Below are positions 6,430 through 13,401 of a stretch of DNA of 13,401 bases, piece after piece (within the stretch, counting starts at the first letter, position 1; each line of letters begins with the position of its first letter). The notes beneath the pieces were generated by a model that was given only the letters and a program-made list of their open reading frames with translations, ran no database searches and had not been told where the DNA came from. The translations under genes were made by a program, and so were the position numbers. The DNA comes from an uncultured Bacilli bacterium. GTDB lineage: Bacteria > Bacillota_I > Bacilli_A > RF39 > UBA660. The stretch covers positions 1 to 13,401 of the forward strand of contig CAKOKV010000010.1 in the NCBI GenBank assembly GCA_934095805.1, given 5' to 3'.

Positions 6430-7602
6430 TGGAAACAATCTATGTGAAAATTGATGGTATTACTTGTGATAATTGTAGAAATAAAATAAAAAAAGAATTG
6501 CTAAATATAAAAGAAGTTACTGATGTAAAAATAACTAAGAATATTGCCAAAATAACTTCTTCAATAAAAATCAAAAATATAATAATTATTGATAAGATAA
6601 ATTCATTAGGTTATTTTACAAAAAATAGTTATAAGTATTTTATTATTAACATTTTTAATTAAAAAAATATTTGGATATAATATTTTTAATGTAATTCCAA
6701 CTATAAGTGATAGTATTACTTACGGAATGTTATTTATAACTGGATTATTAACTAGTATACATTGTATAAGTATGTGTGGTGCGATAAATTTAATTGCTAC
6801 ATATAATAGAGAAAATAAAACTAATCTAAAAAGACCAATATTATATAATTTAGGTAGATTAACTTCTTATAGCATTCTAGGTGGAATTGTAGGAGTAATT
6901 GGCTCAATTATTAGTATTAGTGAAACAATAAATGGATTAATTATTATATTTGCTTCAATAATAATGTTACTTATGTCTTTAAGTATGTTAAATATAATTA
7001 AGTTTAGACTACCTAAATTAATAAAGTTTAAGAAAAGGACCAAAACAAGTAATCCATTTATAATTGGCTTATTAAATGGATTTATGCCATGTGGACCATT
7101 ACAAGCTATGCAAATATATGCATTATCAACCGGATCTTTTGTAAAAGGAGCACTTTCTATGTTCTTGTTTTGCTTAGGGACAATTCCTTTAATGCTTAGT
7201 GTAGGAATAGTATTCAATGTAGCAAAAGGAAGAAAGAGAATAATGTTAAACAAAGTGGCTTCAGTACTTATTTTACTATTATCATTAACAATGCTATTTA
7301 GAGGTTTTAGTACATTCGGAATAAATATTAACAAAAATTATGGAAATTGTGATGACATAATAGTTCAAAAAGGTAAAAAGGTAAAATTAATTATTAATGC
7401 TCCTAAAAAATATTTAACAAGATGTAACAATATCGTAATGATAAATGAATTTAATATTAAAAAAGAACTTGTAGAGGGAGAAAATGTAATAGAATTTATT
7501 CTAAATGAAGTAGGAACATATTCAATGAATTGCTGGATGAATATGATTACAAATAATATTAAAGTTATAGATGATGAAAAATATTTCGAGGTGAAACAAT
7601 GA
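6429..7602 (+). pseudogene. HMA / DsbD-like (TauE/SafE) / cupredoxin membrane protein, frameshifted at A6
   Basis: Joined across one frameshift, this gene encodes about 390 residues in three parts. First is an N-terminal heavy-metal-associated domain (METIYVKIDGITCDNC, CxxC at 13-16). Next is a six-helix DsbD_2/TauE-SafE membrane domain with SIHCISMCG and NGFMPCGPLQAMQIYALS. Last is a C-terminal cupredoxin-like domain with TRCNN and NCWMNM as likely copper ligands. This three-part fusion is familiar from gut Firmicutes copper clusters; its role is presumably copper binding or redox handling at the membrane. The HMA frame stops at 6662. The membrane frame is open from before 6613 and reads KIVISILLLTFLIKKIFGYN before its first ATG at 6727. 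Removing one A from the A6 run at 6620-6625 joins them exactly (TKIVIS). The 6727 ATG lacks a convincing ribosome binding site. The end overlaps copA by ATGA. Confidence 0.82.
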
Positions 7603-9800
7603 AAAAAATAATTTTAAAAATAGATGGAATGACTTGTAGTGCTTGCTCATCAAGCTTAGAAAAATATTTATTAAAACAAGATGGTATAAATGATGCTTTA
7701 GTAAACCTAGTAATGTCATCAGCAAGTATAAGCTATGAAGATAATATTACTATAGATGATTTAAATAGATTTGTAAGTGAAGCAGGATTTAAATCACTAG
7801 GTATTTATGATGAACAAGAAAATAAAGATAATAATAAAAATTTTTATTTTATATTTAATGGATTACTAGCATTATTAGTTTTATATATTTCAATGTCACA
7901 TATGGTACATTTACCAGTAATACCTTTCCTACATATGATGAATCATCCAATAAACTATTCAGTGTGTTTATTTATATTCAGTATATATTTTATATATTTT
8001 GGTTGGGACATAATAAATAGTGGAGTTAAAAACATTAAATATAAGTCTCCAAACATGGACACACTTGTTACATTAGGTGTTGTTTTTAGTTTTATATTTA
8101 GTACATTTAATATGATTATGATTTTAAAAGGAAATAATGAATATGTAGAGAATTTATATTTTGAAAGTGTATGTGTTATCCTTTATTTAATAAAGTTTGG
8201 CAGATATATAGATGGTATTAGTAAAGAAAAAACAAAGGATGCCATAAAAGGACTAGTAACAATTACTCCGAAGTCAGCAATATTATTTAAAAACAATAAA
8301 GAAAAAGAAGTAACAATTGATGAGGTTAAAAAAGGAGATATTTTAATAGTAAAACCAGGAAATAGATTTGCAGTAGATGGATCTATAGTTAAAGGAAATG
8401 CACATGTAGACGAATCATTTATAAGTGGAGAATCATTACCAGTGAAAAAAGGCATAGACGATAAAGTAGTTGCAGGCTCTATAAATTTAGATGGTGAAGT
8501 TCTATATAAAGCAGAAAATATAGGTAGAGATTCAACAATATCAGAAATAGTAAGATTAGTTGTTGAAGCAACAAATACAAAGGCTCCGATTGCAAGGATT
8601 GCAGATAAAGTAAGTGGAATATTTGTTCCGATTGTTATAGTTTTGGCAGTAATAACACTTTTAGTACACTTAATATTAGGATTTAGTTTTAATGAATCAA
8701 TTGTATATTTTGTAACAGTGCTTGTTTGTGCATGTCCTTGTGCATTAGGACTTGCGACTCCACTAGCAATAGTTGTAAGTGAAGGACTGTGTGCTAAAAA
8801 TGGAATATTAGTAAAAAAATCTGAAATACTTGAAAATGCAAATAAAATAGATGTAATAGTATTTGATAAAACAGGTACATTAACATATGGAAATCTAAGA
8901 ATATCAAAAATAATAAATAATTCTGATTATACAGATAATGATTTAATAGAAATAGTTTCATCATTAGAAAATAAATCAACACATCCAATTGCTAATGCTT
9001 TTAATAATTATGCTACAGAAAATAAATTAAAAAAATTAAATGTAGAAGAATTTAAAAATATAGCAGGAATTGGTTTAAAAGGTATTATTAATGAAAATGA
9101 ATATCTAATAGGTAACAATAAAATATTTCAAAAATATAAAATAGACAATAATATTGAAAAAGAAGAAAAAAAATTATCTTTAGACGGAAACAGTATTGTA
9201 TATGTTGTAGAAAACAAGAAAGTTATTGCACTTATTGGTGTAAAAGATATCATTAGAAGCAATGCAAAAAATGTTATAAACAAGTTAAAACAAATAAATA
9301 AGAGGATTATTATGCTTACAGGAGATAATGAAATTACCGCTAATATAATTGCTAAAAATATAGGCATAAAAGAAATAATAGCAAATGTATCTCCTAAAGA
9401 TAAATCAAATAAAATTAAAGAATTAAAAAATAAAGGATTAAAAGTAATGATGGTAGGAGATGGAATAAACGATGCTCCAAGTTTATCAGTAGCAGATATA
9501 GGAGTAAGTTTAAATTCAGCAATTGACATTGCAGCTGATTCTGCCGATGTTATATTAATGAGAAATGATTTAAACTCAATATATAATTTATTTGATATAA
9601 GTAAAAAAACATTAAGTAATATAAAAGGAAATTTATTTTGGGCATTCTTTTATAACATTTGTATGATTCCACTAGCATGTGGATTATTAGAATTTGCTAA
9701 TATTACAATGAATCCAATGATAGCAGGATTAGCAATGACTTTATCAAGTTTCACTGTTATAATTAATGCATTAAGATTAAAAAGATGGAAGGAGAAATAA
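7599..9800 (+). CDS. copA: Cu(+)-exporting P1B-type ATPase
   Basis: This 733-residue integral membrane ATPase exports Cu(I) from the cytosol. There is one N-terminal HMA domain (GMTCSAC, Cys13 and Cys16), then helices with a His/Met-rich stretch near 100-115. The actuator motif is SGES (276-279). The transport-site motif CPC lies at 379-381 in ACPCALGLATP. The phosphorylation site is DKTGT at Asp423. The nucleotide-binding His-Pro is at 462-463 (STHPIA), and the hinge GDGINDAP starts at 620. Tyr685-Asn686 in helix 7 and MTLSS (713-717) in helix 8 are the signature of the Cu(+) subgroup (P1B-1). The gene is full length and undamaged, unlike the two genes before it. Its ATG overlaps the upstream stop (ATGA), indicating translational coupling, and TTCGAGGTG upstream provides the ribosome binding site. 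Confidence 0.96.
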   Translation: MKKIILKIDGMTCSACSSSLEKYLLKQDGINDALVNLVMSSASISYEDNITIDDLNRFVSEAGFKSLGIYDEQENKDNNKNFYFIFNGLLALLVLYISMSHMVHLPVIPFLHMMNHPINYSVCLFIFSIYFIYFGWDIINSGVKNIKYKSPNMDTLVTLGVVFSFIFSTFNMIMILKGNNEYVENLYFESVCVILYLIKFGRYIDGISKEKTKDAIKGLVTITPKSAILFKNNKEKEVTIDEVKKGDILIVKPGNRFAVDGSIVKGNAHVDESFISGESLPVKKGIDDKVVAGSINLDGEVLYKAENIGRDSTISEIVRLVVEATNTKAPIARIADKVSGIFVPIVIVLAVITLLVHLILGFSFNESIVYFVTVLVCACPCALGLATPLAIVVSEGLCAKNGILVKKSEILENANKIDVIVFDKTGTLTYGNLRISKIINNSDYTDNDLIEIVSSLENKSTHPIANAFNNYATENKLKKLNVEEFKNIAGIGLKGIINENEYLIGNNKIFQKYKIDNNIEKEEKKLSLDGNSIVYVVENKKVIALIGVKDIIRSNAKNVINKLKQINKRIIMLTGDNEITANIIAKNIGIKEIIANVSPKDKSNKIKELKNKGLKVMMVGDGINDAPSLSVADIGVSLNSAIDIAADSADVILMRNDLNSIYNLFDISKKTLSNIKGNLFWAFFYNICMIPLACGLLEFANITMNPMIAGLAMTLSSFTVIINALRLKRWKEK

Positions 9801-9803
9801 TAT

Positions 9804-10037
9804 ATGTTTAATAAAAAAATAAAAAAAGTAATTACTATTGAAGGAATGATGTGTGAACATTGTAAAATGAAAGTAGAAAAATCACTATCAGAACTAGAAG
9901 GTGTTTCTAAAGTAAAAGTTAATTTAAAAGATAAAACAGCTACTATTTATTCAACAAATAGTATTAGTAATGATAGTATTAAAGATACAATTAGTAAATT
10001 GGATTATAAAATAATTAATATTAGAGAAGATGAGTAA
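9804..10037 (+). CDS. copZ: CopZ-like copper chaperone (HMA domain)
   Basis: This 77-residue cytosolic protein is made almost wholly of one heavy-metal-associated domain. It has the Cu(I)-binding motif EGMMCEHCK near residues 14-22, followed by the typical beta-alpha-beta pattern (VEKSLSELEGVSKVKVNLKDKTATI). CopZ proteins carry Cu(I) to the HMA domain of CopA and to CsoR. It starts three bases after the copA stop, with its ribosome binding site (AAGGAG) inside the end of copA, and is the last gene of the operon before a strong terminator. Several residues before the domain are lysine-rich. The symbol is by function and position. Confidence 0.9.
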   Translation: MFNKKIKKVITIEGMMCEHCKMKVEKSLSELEGVSKVKVNLKDKTATIYSTNSISNDSIKDTISKLDYKIINIREDE

Positions 10038-10039
10038 TG

Positions 10040-10091
10040 AAAAAGTAACATTTATAAATTTATACAGAAATAATTATAAATGTTACTTTTT
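10040..10091. terminator. bidirectional terminator between the copper operon and orfA
   Basis: AAAAAGTAACATTTATAA (10040-10057) is perfectly repeated in inverse orientation at 10074-10091 around a 16-base loop. Each side starts or ends with A5/T5, so the hairpin can end both the plus-strand copper operon and the minus-strand orfA. The orfA stop codon is inside the right arm. Confidence 0.85.
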
Positions 10092-10373
10092 CTCTCGTTG
10101 TGCCTTGAGGAAGACCAGGTATTTTTTTAATATTTCATATCTTTCTTTCCAATCTTCTTTAGTTAAATATGATTGATTATTTCTACCTTTTTTGTCTTTA
10201 ATTGTTAGTCCAGTTTTTTTGAATTTTCTAACCATGCTTTCTACAGTTTTCCAACTTATGTTGTATTCTTTTGTTAAAGATGCATATGAATATTTGCCTG
10301 ATATGTATTTGCTTATAATTTCAGTTCTTTCTTCATTTGTAAATGTTTTAAACTTTTGTCCTTTTGTTGCCAT
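10083..10373 (-). CDS. IS3-type transposase OrfA (helix-turn-helix), partner ORF missing
   Basis: The protein of 96 residues from ATG 10373 (MATKGQKFKTFTNEERTEI) has a helix-turn-helix around SYASLTKEYNISWKTVESMV. Its basic tail KERYEILKKYLVFLKAQREK is typical of OrfA of IS3-family elements, which pairs with the DDE enzyme OrfB by -1 frameshifting. The start at 10373 is chosen over the in-frame ATG at 10412 because GGAGG (10390-10386) lies between them. The end, GAG AAA AAG TAA, has an A-rich slippery look. However, the -1 frame reads only EKVTFIIISV before a stop and no orfB follows, since the copper operon begins there. This is therefore a remnant or a lone DNA-binding protein, and alone it cannot transpose. 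Confidence 0.75.
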   Translation of the reverse strand: MATKGQKFKTFTNEERTEIISKYISGKYSYASLTKEYNISWKTVESMVRKFKKTGLTIKDKKGRNNQSYLTKEDWKERYEILKKYLVFLKAQREKK

Positions 10374-10377
10374 AATA

Positions 10378-10407
10378 AAAATACACCTCCTTTCGGAAGT
10401 GTATTTT
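10378..10407 (-). promoter_or_regulatory. hairpin sequestering the orfA ribosome binding site
   Basis: Read on the minus strand, AAAATACACTTCC and GGAGGTGTATTTT form a 13-bp stem (one G-U pair) closed by a GAAA tetraloop. The GGAGG of orfA is the beginning of the 3' arm. In a long transcript the binding site would be hidden. Similar masking of transposase start sites is known from several insertion sequences. The run of T after the stem might also give some termination. Confidence 0.65.
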
Positions 10408-10440
10408 ATCATAATTTTTGTAGTCCCTCTTTTTTGTTAA

Positions 10441-10465
10441 TGTCTACTTTAAGGGGGGCATTTCA
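10441..10465 (-). mobile_element. possible left end of the IS3-type element
   Basis: About 70 bases upstream of orfA, the minus strand reads TGAAATGCCCCCCTTAAAG and on to AGACA. It begins TG and carries a C6 run unlike the surrounding AT-rich DNA, as IS3-family terminal repeats often do. No matching right end is visible near 10040-10090, so the element is either truncated or I have placed the end wrongly. Confidence 0.35.
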
Positions 10466-10549
10466 TGTCCGGTTCTCTTTTTTTATGTAACAAAGTATGA
10501 TTTTATCAATAAAGGAATATACTAATTGTATATATAACATGTAAACATG

Positions 10550-10574
10550 AAAAAAAATGTTGAAATCAACATTT
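10550..10574 (-). terminator. possible minus-strand terminator
   Basis: AAATGTTGA (10555-10563) and TCAACATTT (10566-10574) are inverted repeats. On the minus strand the hairpin runs into a U-tract from A10550-A10557 of the plus strand. It could end the minus-strand transcript that begins near 10938. The stem is AT-rich and the loop is small unless the inner pairs open. Confidence 0.4.
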
Positions 10575-10627
10575 AGTATGTTATAATTAAAATGTAACAT
10601 AGAGAAGTTACAAATCACTGATAATTA

Positions 10628-10656
10628 TTGACATTTTATATAATAAGTGATATATT
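10628..10656 (+). promoter_or_regulatory. promoter of a small antisense RNA
   Basis: TTGACA (10628-10633) and TATATT (10651-10656) are exactly 17 bases apart. The start of transcription is expected near 10663. No gene with a ribosome binding site follows, only a structured stretch ending in a terminator. Confidence 0.65.
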
Positions 10657-10662
10657 AATGAC

Positions 10663-10764
10663 CAAACAAAAAGAGAGTTACAGCTGACTTCGCCTGTTAG
10701 ATGTTTCTCAGCCCGTTATTTGTGCCAAGAACACCATATCTTATGCTGATAGGTGTTCTTTTTT
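10663..10764 (+). ncRNA. approximately 100-nt small RNA, candidate antitoxin RNA
   Basis: The stretch is bounded by a consensus promoter and an intrinsic terminator and has no supported ORF. It can form a hairpin GCTGA (10683-10687) with TCAGC, holding a 20-base loop, followed by the terminator stem. Its 3' part is fully complementary to the minus-strand transcript from the facing promoter at 10945-10973. Two short stretches in it, AGTTACAGCT at 10676-10685 and AAGAACACC at 10727-10735, recur with one mismatch each at 10925-10934 and 10906-10914, in the template of the facing mRNA leader. They could therefore pair with that leader in trans. This convergent layout with direct repeats resembles the par/Fst type I toxin-antitoxin locus. 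Confidence 0.55.
10727..10764 (+). terminator. terminator of the small RNA
   Basis: AAGAACACC (10727-10735) pairs with GGTGTTCTT (10752-10760), with TATC/GATA continuing inward past a bulged A, followed by a T-tract to 10764. On the minus strand the same hairpin is not followed by U, so it serves the plus strand only. Confidence 0.85.
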
Positions 10765-10765
10765 G

Positions 10766-10831
10766 TTAGTCTTTTGAATAAAAATGATTTAGCACTATTA
10801 TTAGCATAATAATGCCAACTATATACTCCAT
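10766..10831 (-). CDS. 21-residue hydrophobic peptide, candidate type I toxin
   Basis: From ATG 10831 the minus strand encodes MEYIVGIIMLIIVLNHF followed by a short polar tail, a single predicted membrane helix like those of type I toxins. It ends at TAA (10768-10766), just before the antisense RNA's terminator stem. The strong ribosome binding site upstream, GGAGG at 10864-10860, is instead correctly spaced for an ATG at 10853. That ATG opens a different frame (MERRIYTHGVYSWHYYANNS, 45 residues to TAA at 10716) running through the terminator hairpin. Removing one T from ATTTATA would fuse that start to the hydrophobic frame (MERRIILMEYIVG), giving about 28 residues. So the true product is the 21-residue peptide by an unusual start, the 45-residue peptide, or a fused peptide in an undamaged version. 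I recognise no exact family. Confidence 0.4.
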   Translation of the reverse strand: MEYIVGIIMLIIVLNHFYSKD

Positions 10832-10944
10832 GAGTATAAATTCTTCTTTCCATTGGACCACCTCCTTCCTTTTAATTTGTTTTCATAAATTATTAGGACT
10901 GAGGTAAAAACACCCAACCTTATCAGTTATAGCTCTCAATTAAA

Positions 10945-10973
10945 ATAATACCTTATTTATAGTAAATTGTAAA
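10945..10973 (-). promoter_or_regulatory. promoter of the candidate toxin mRNA
   Basis: On the minus strand, TTTACA (10973-10968) and TATTAT (10950-10945) are spaced by 17 bases. The leader from about 10938 to 10854 can form a hairpin ACTG, bulge, AGGT paired with ACCTCAGT, around a U-rich loop, before the GGAGG at 10864-10860. Confidence 0.6.
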
Positions 10974-11010
10974 TGTTTTATTAATACAAAATTAAAAAAT
11001 ATTATTTGCT

Positions 11011-11433
11011 TTACAGATTATATTTCATTTTTATAAACTCTAGCTCAGGATAATTACACATAAATAGTAATTGTCCTTTTTTATGCAAAGAATCAATTAA
11101 ACTAACATCTTTATGACATTTTCTATGACAATTTTCGCATACGGGTATAAATAACCCATATTTAATAGAATTGACTCTATTTCGTCCAAAAAACACTTCA
11201 TGAAGATGTTCTTTTTTGCAACCACACAAATAACATACATTTAAATTCTCTGTGAATAATGATGCAGTTCTACTATTTTCTAATTTAGACTGTCTAGTAG
11301 TTCTATTATTTAGTGATTTAAATTGTTTATATTCTTTACTATCACATTCTCTATAACAGTTGAAAGATACTTCCTTTTTTAAGAGTGTACAATAACAATA
11401 TTTTTTATTTTTTTTGCTTCTAATTTTAAAGTA
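11011..11433 (-). pseudogene. phage-like HNH zinc protein, start codon lost or unknown
   Basis: The minus-strand frame is open from 11433 to the stop at 11011, about 140 codons. The C-terminal 75 residues (CYLCGCKKEHLHEVFFGRNR, then NSIKYGLFIPVCENCHRKCH) match small HNH-type proteins common in Firmicutes phages and ICEs: a CxxC zinc pair, the HEVFFGR segment and the Cys/His cluster. Upstream in the same frame lies a second zinc-ribbon-like piece, KKYCYCTLLKK, then VSFNCYREC. No ATG, GTG or well-placed TTG precedes that zinc ribbon. The only nearby start is a TTG at 11229 inside the CxxC motif, which would destroy the fold. The gene is therefore probably a remnant with a lost start, or it begins at a rare ATT. 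It lies about 140 bases from a tRNA-Gly gene, a usual phage landing place. Confidence 0.55.
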
Positions 11434-11457
11434 TTAGCAGTTCATTTTTTGTTTGCA

Positions 11458-11479
11458 AAAATTACCATAAAATTACCAT
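11458..11479. repeat. perfect 11-bp tandem repeat, possible integrase arm site
   Basis: AAAATTACCAT occurs twice head to tail (11458-11468 and 11469-11479). On the minus strand this reads ATGGTAATTTT twice. Short direct repeats with a GGTAA core are typical integrase arm-binding sites of Firmicutes phages and ICEs. It lies about 90 bases from the 3' end of the tRNA-Gly gene. No integrase gene is present here. An 8-bp inverted repeat (AAAATATG at 11491-11498 with CATATTTT at 11508-11515) is adjacent. Confidence 0.5.
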
Positions 11480-11531
11480 GAAATAGGTGGAAAATATGGA
11501 AAATTATCATATTTTTGATAAAATTAATAAT

Positions 11532-11558
11532 AAAAAATCCCTTAAAATAAGGGATTTT
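11532..11558 (-). terminator. terminator of the tRNA-Gly transcript
   Basis: AAAATCCCTT (11534-11543) and AAGGGATTTT (11549-11558) form a 10-bp stem around a five-base loop. On the minus strand it is followed by a U-tract from the A-run at 11532-11537, directly downstream of the tRNA. Confidence 0.85.
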
Positions 11559-11569
11559 GTTGATTTCAT

Positions 11570-11643
11570 TGGAGCAGGTGATGGGAATCGGACCCACGTT
11601 ATTAGCTTGGAAGGCTAGAGTTCTACCATTAAACTACACCTGC
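11570..11643 (-). tRNA. tRNA-Gly, anticodon UCC
   Basis: On the minus strand the molecule folds as a complete cloverleaf of 74 bases including an encoded CCA. The acceptor stem is GCAGGTG/CACCTGC with discriminator U. The D-arm is GTTT/GAAC, and the anticodon loop CTTCCAA has anticodon UCC, decoding GGA and probably other Gly codons. A four-base variable loop precedes the T-arm GTGGG, loop TCCGATT, CCCAT. The first pair of the anticodon stem is a C-A mismatch, otherwise the stems are good. It has its own promoter and terminator. The 5' end lies in a perfect inverted repeat, TGCATT GCTA AATGCA (11641-11656), that might compete with the acceptor stem in the precursor. Confidence 0.95.
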
Positions 11644-11662
11644 ATTGCTAAATGCAAGAATC

Positions 11663-11691
11663 ATTTTACTAGAAAAGGGTCCGATTGTCAA
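11663..11691 (-). promoter_or_regulatory. promoter of the tRNA-Gly gene
   Basis: TTGACA (11691-11686) and TAAAAT (11668-11663) on the minus strand with a 17-base spacer, about 20 bases before the mature tRNA 5' end. Confidence 0.8.
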
Positions 11692-11800
11692 TATATTTGA
11701 AGAAAAAAGTTAAATTTAATGTTTTAATGAATAAAAATGACAAATTATATCATTTAGTTTTTCTTTATAATAAACAATATTTATTATATAATATTAGTAG

Positions 11801-13401
<1,601 letters not shown>

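Noticed and set aside
6867..7334. Minus-strand open frame of 155 codons opposite the membrane protein gene
   Set aside because: It lies wholly inside the TauE/SafE-like coding region, has no recognisable domain or ribosome binding site, and its composition is that of the antisense of a hydrophobic protein.
9128..9529. Minus-strand open frame of 133 codons within copA
   Set aside because: Antisense shadow of the ATP-binding domain of copA, with no start signals and no family resemblance.
10192..10440. Plus-strand open frame of 82 codons opposite orfA
   Set aside because: The recognisable helix-turn-helix protein is on the minus strand with a good ribosome binding site; the plus-strand frame has neither.
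10581..10612. Plus-strand promoter and hairpin (TATAAT at 10582-10587; TGTAAC/GTTACA inverted repeat at 10593-10612)
   Set aside because: The -35 partner is weak (TTGAAA with a 16-base spacer) and no terminator or gene directly follows, so I leave it unannotated; it may be a chance result of AT-rich sequence.
10701..10769. 22-codon hydrophobic frame inside the small RNA (MFLSPLFVPRTPYLMLIG)
   Set aside because: No ribosome binding site precedes the ATG and the frame runs through the terminator hairpin, so it is more likely chance than a peptide gene.
10440..11570. Duplicate of the tRNA-Gly 3' end as an att site
   Set aside because: I looked for a second copy of the CCA-proximal sequence of the tRNA on the 10440-11570 side and did not see one.

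Overview
The window is very AT-rich DNA (roughly a quarter G+C by eye) from a low-GC Gram-positive bacterium. The organism probably belongs to the Bacilli/Mollicutes-like gut lineages (RF39 or Erysipelotrichales type). Grounds for this are the strong GGAGG ribosome binding sites, the TTGACA/TATAAT promoters, a T-box leader, a CsoR-type operator and the codon use. TGA is used as a stop, so this is not the Mycoplasma/Spiroplasma code. The species cannot be named from the sequence.

Layout. (1) 1-1030: the start of a divergent GyrI-like effector-binding gene and a YoaP-type GNAT acetyltransferase. (2) 1027-4113: a threonine region. A consensus promoter is followed by a 26-codon ORF holding six Thr codons in seven, an intrinsic terminator, a T-box leader with its own terminator, a 15-codon mini-ORF, a short threonyl-tRNA synthetase lacking the TGS domain and the editing centre, and a RelA/SpoT-like HD hydrolase. 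(3) 4122-5162: a convergent membrane acyltransferase. (4) 5346-6059: a peptidase E gene interrupted by one in-frame stop. (5) 6080-10037: a copper-handling operon behind a promoter whose spacer is filled by a CsoR-type palindrome: csoR (frameshifted), an HMA/DsbD-like/cupredoxin protein (frameshifted at an A6 run), the Cu+ ATPase copA (intact) and a CopZ-type chaperone (intact). (6) 10040-11570: an accessory patch with a lone IS3-type orfA, a convergent small RNA/short hydrophobic peptide pair that looks like a type I toxin-antitoxin locus, and a phage-like HNH protein gene without a recognisable start. (7) 11570-11691: a tRNA-Gly(UCC) gene with promoter and terminator. (8) 11810-end: the first 530 or so codons of the NAD+-dependent DNA ligase gene ligA.

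How the parts work together. The copper genes form one transcription unit: sensing (CsoR), handling or reduction of copper at the membrane (HMA/DsbD-like/cupredoxin protein), export (CopA) and cytosolic delivery (CopZ). The first two genes are broken as written. The thrS region looks controlled by threonine supply at two successive terminators, one possibly ribosome-dependent and one tRNA-dependent. A putative (p)ppGpp-hydrolase-like gene lies downstream. The patch beside tRNA-Gly looks like the worn remains of integrated mobile DNA.

The most interesting observations are the apparent tandem of a Thr-codon leader peptide attenuator and a T-box upstream of an editing-less ThrRS, and the candidate type I toxin-antitoxin locus. 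Several neighbouring genes carry single lesions, so either local decay or sequence/assembly error must be considered.
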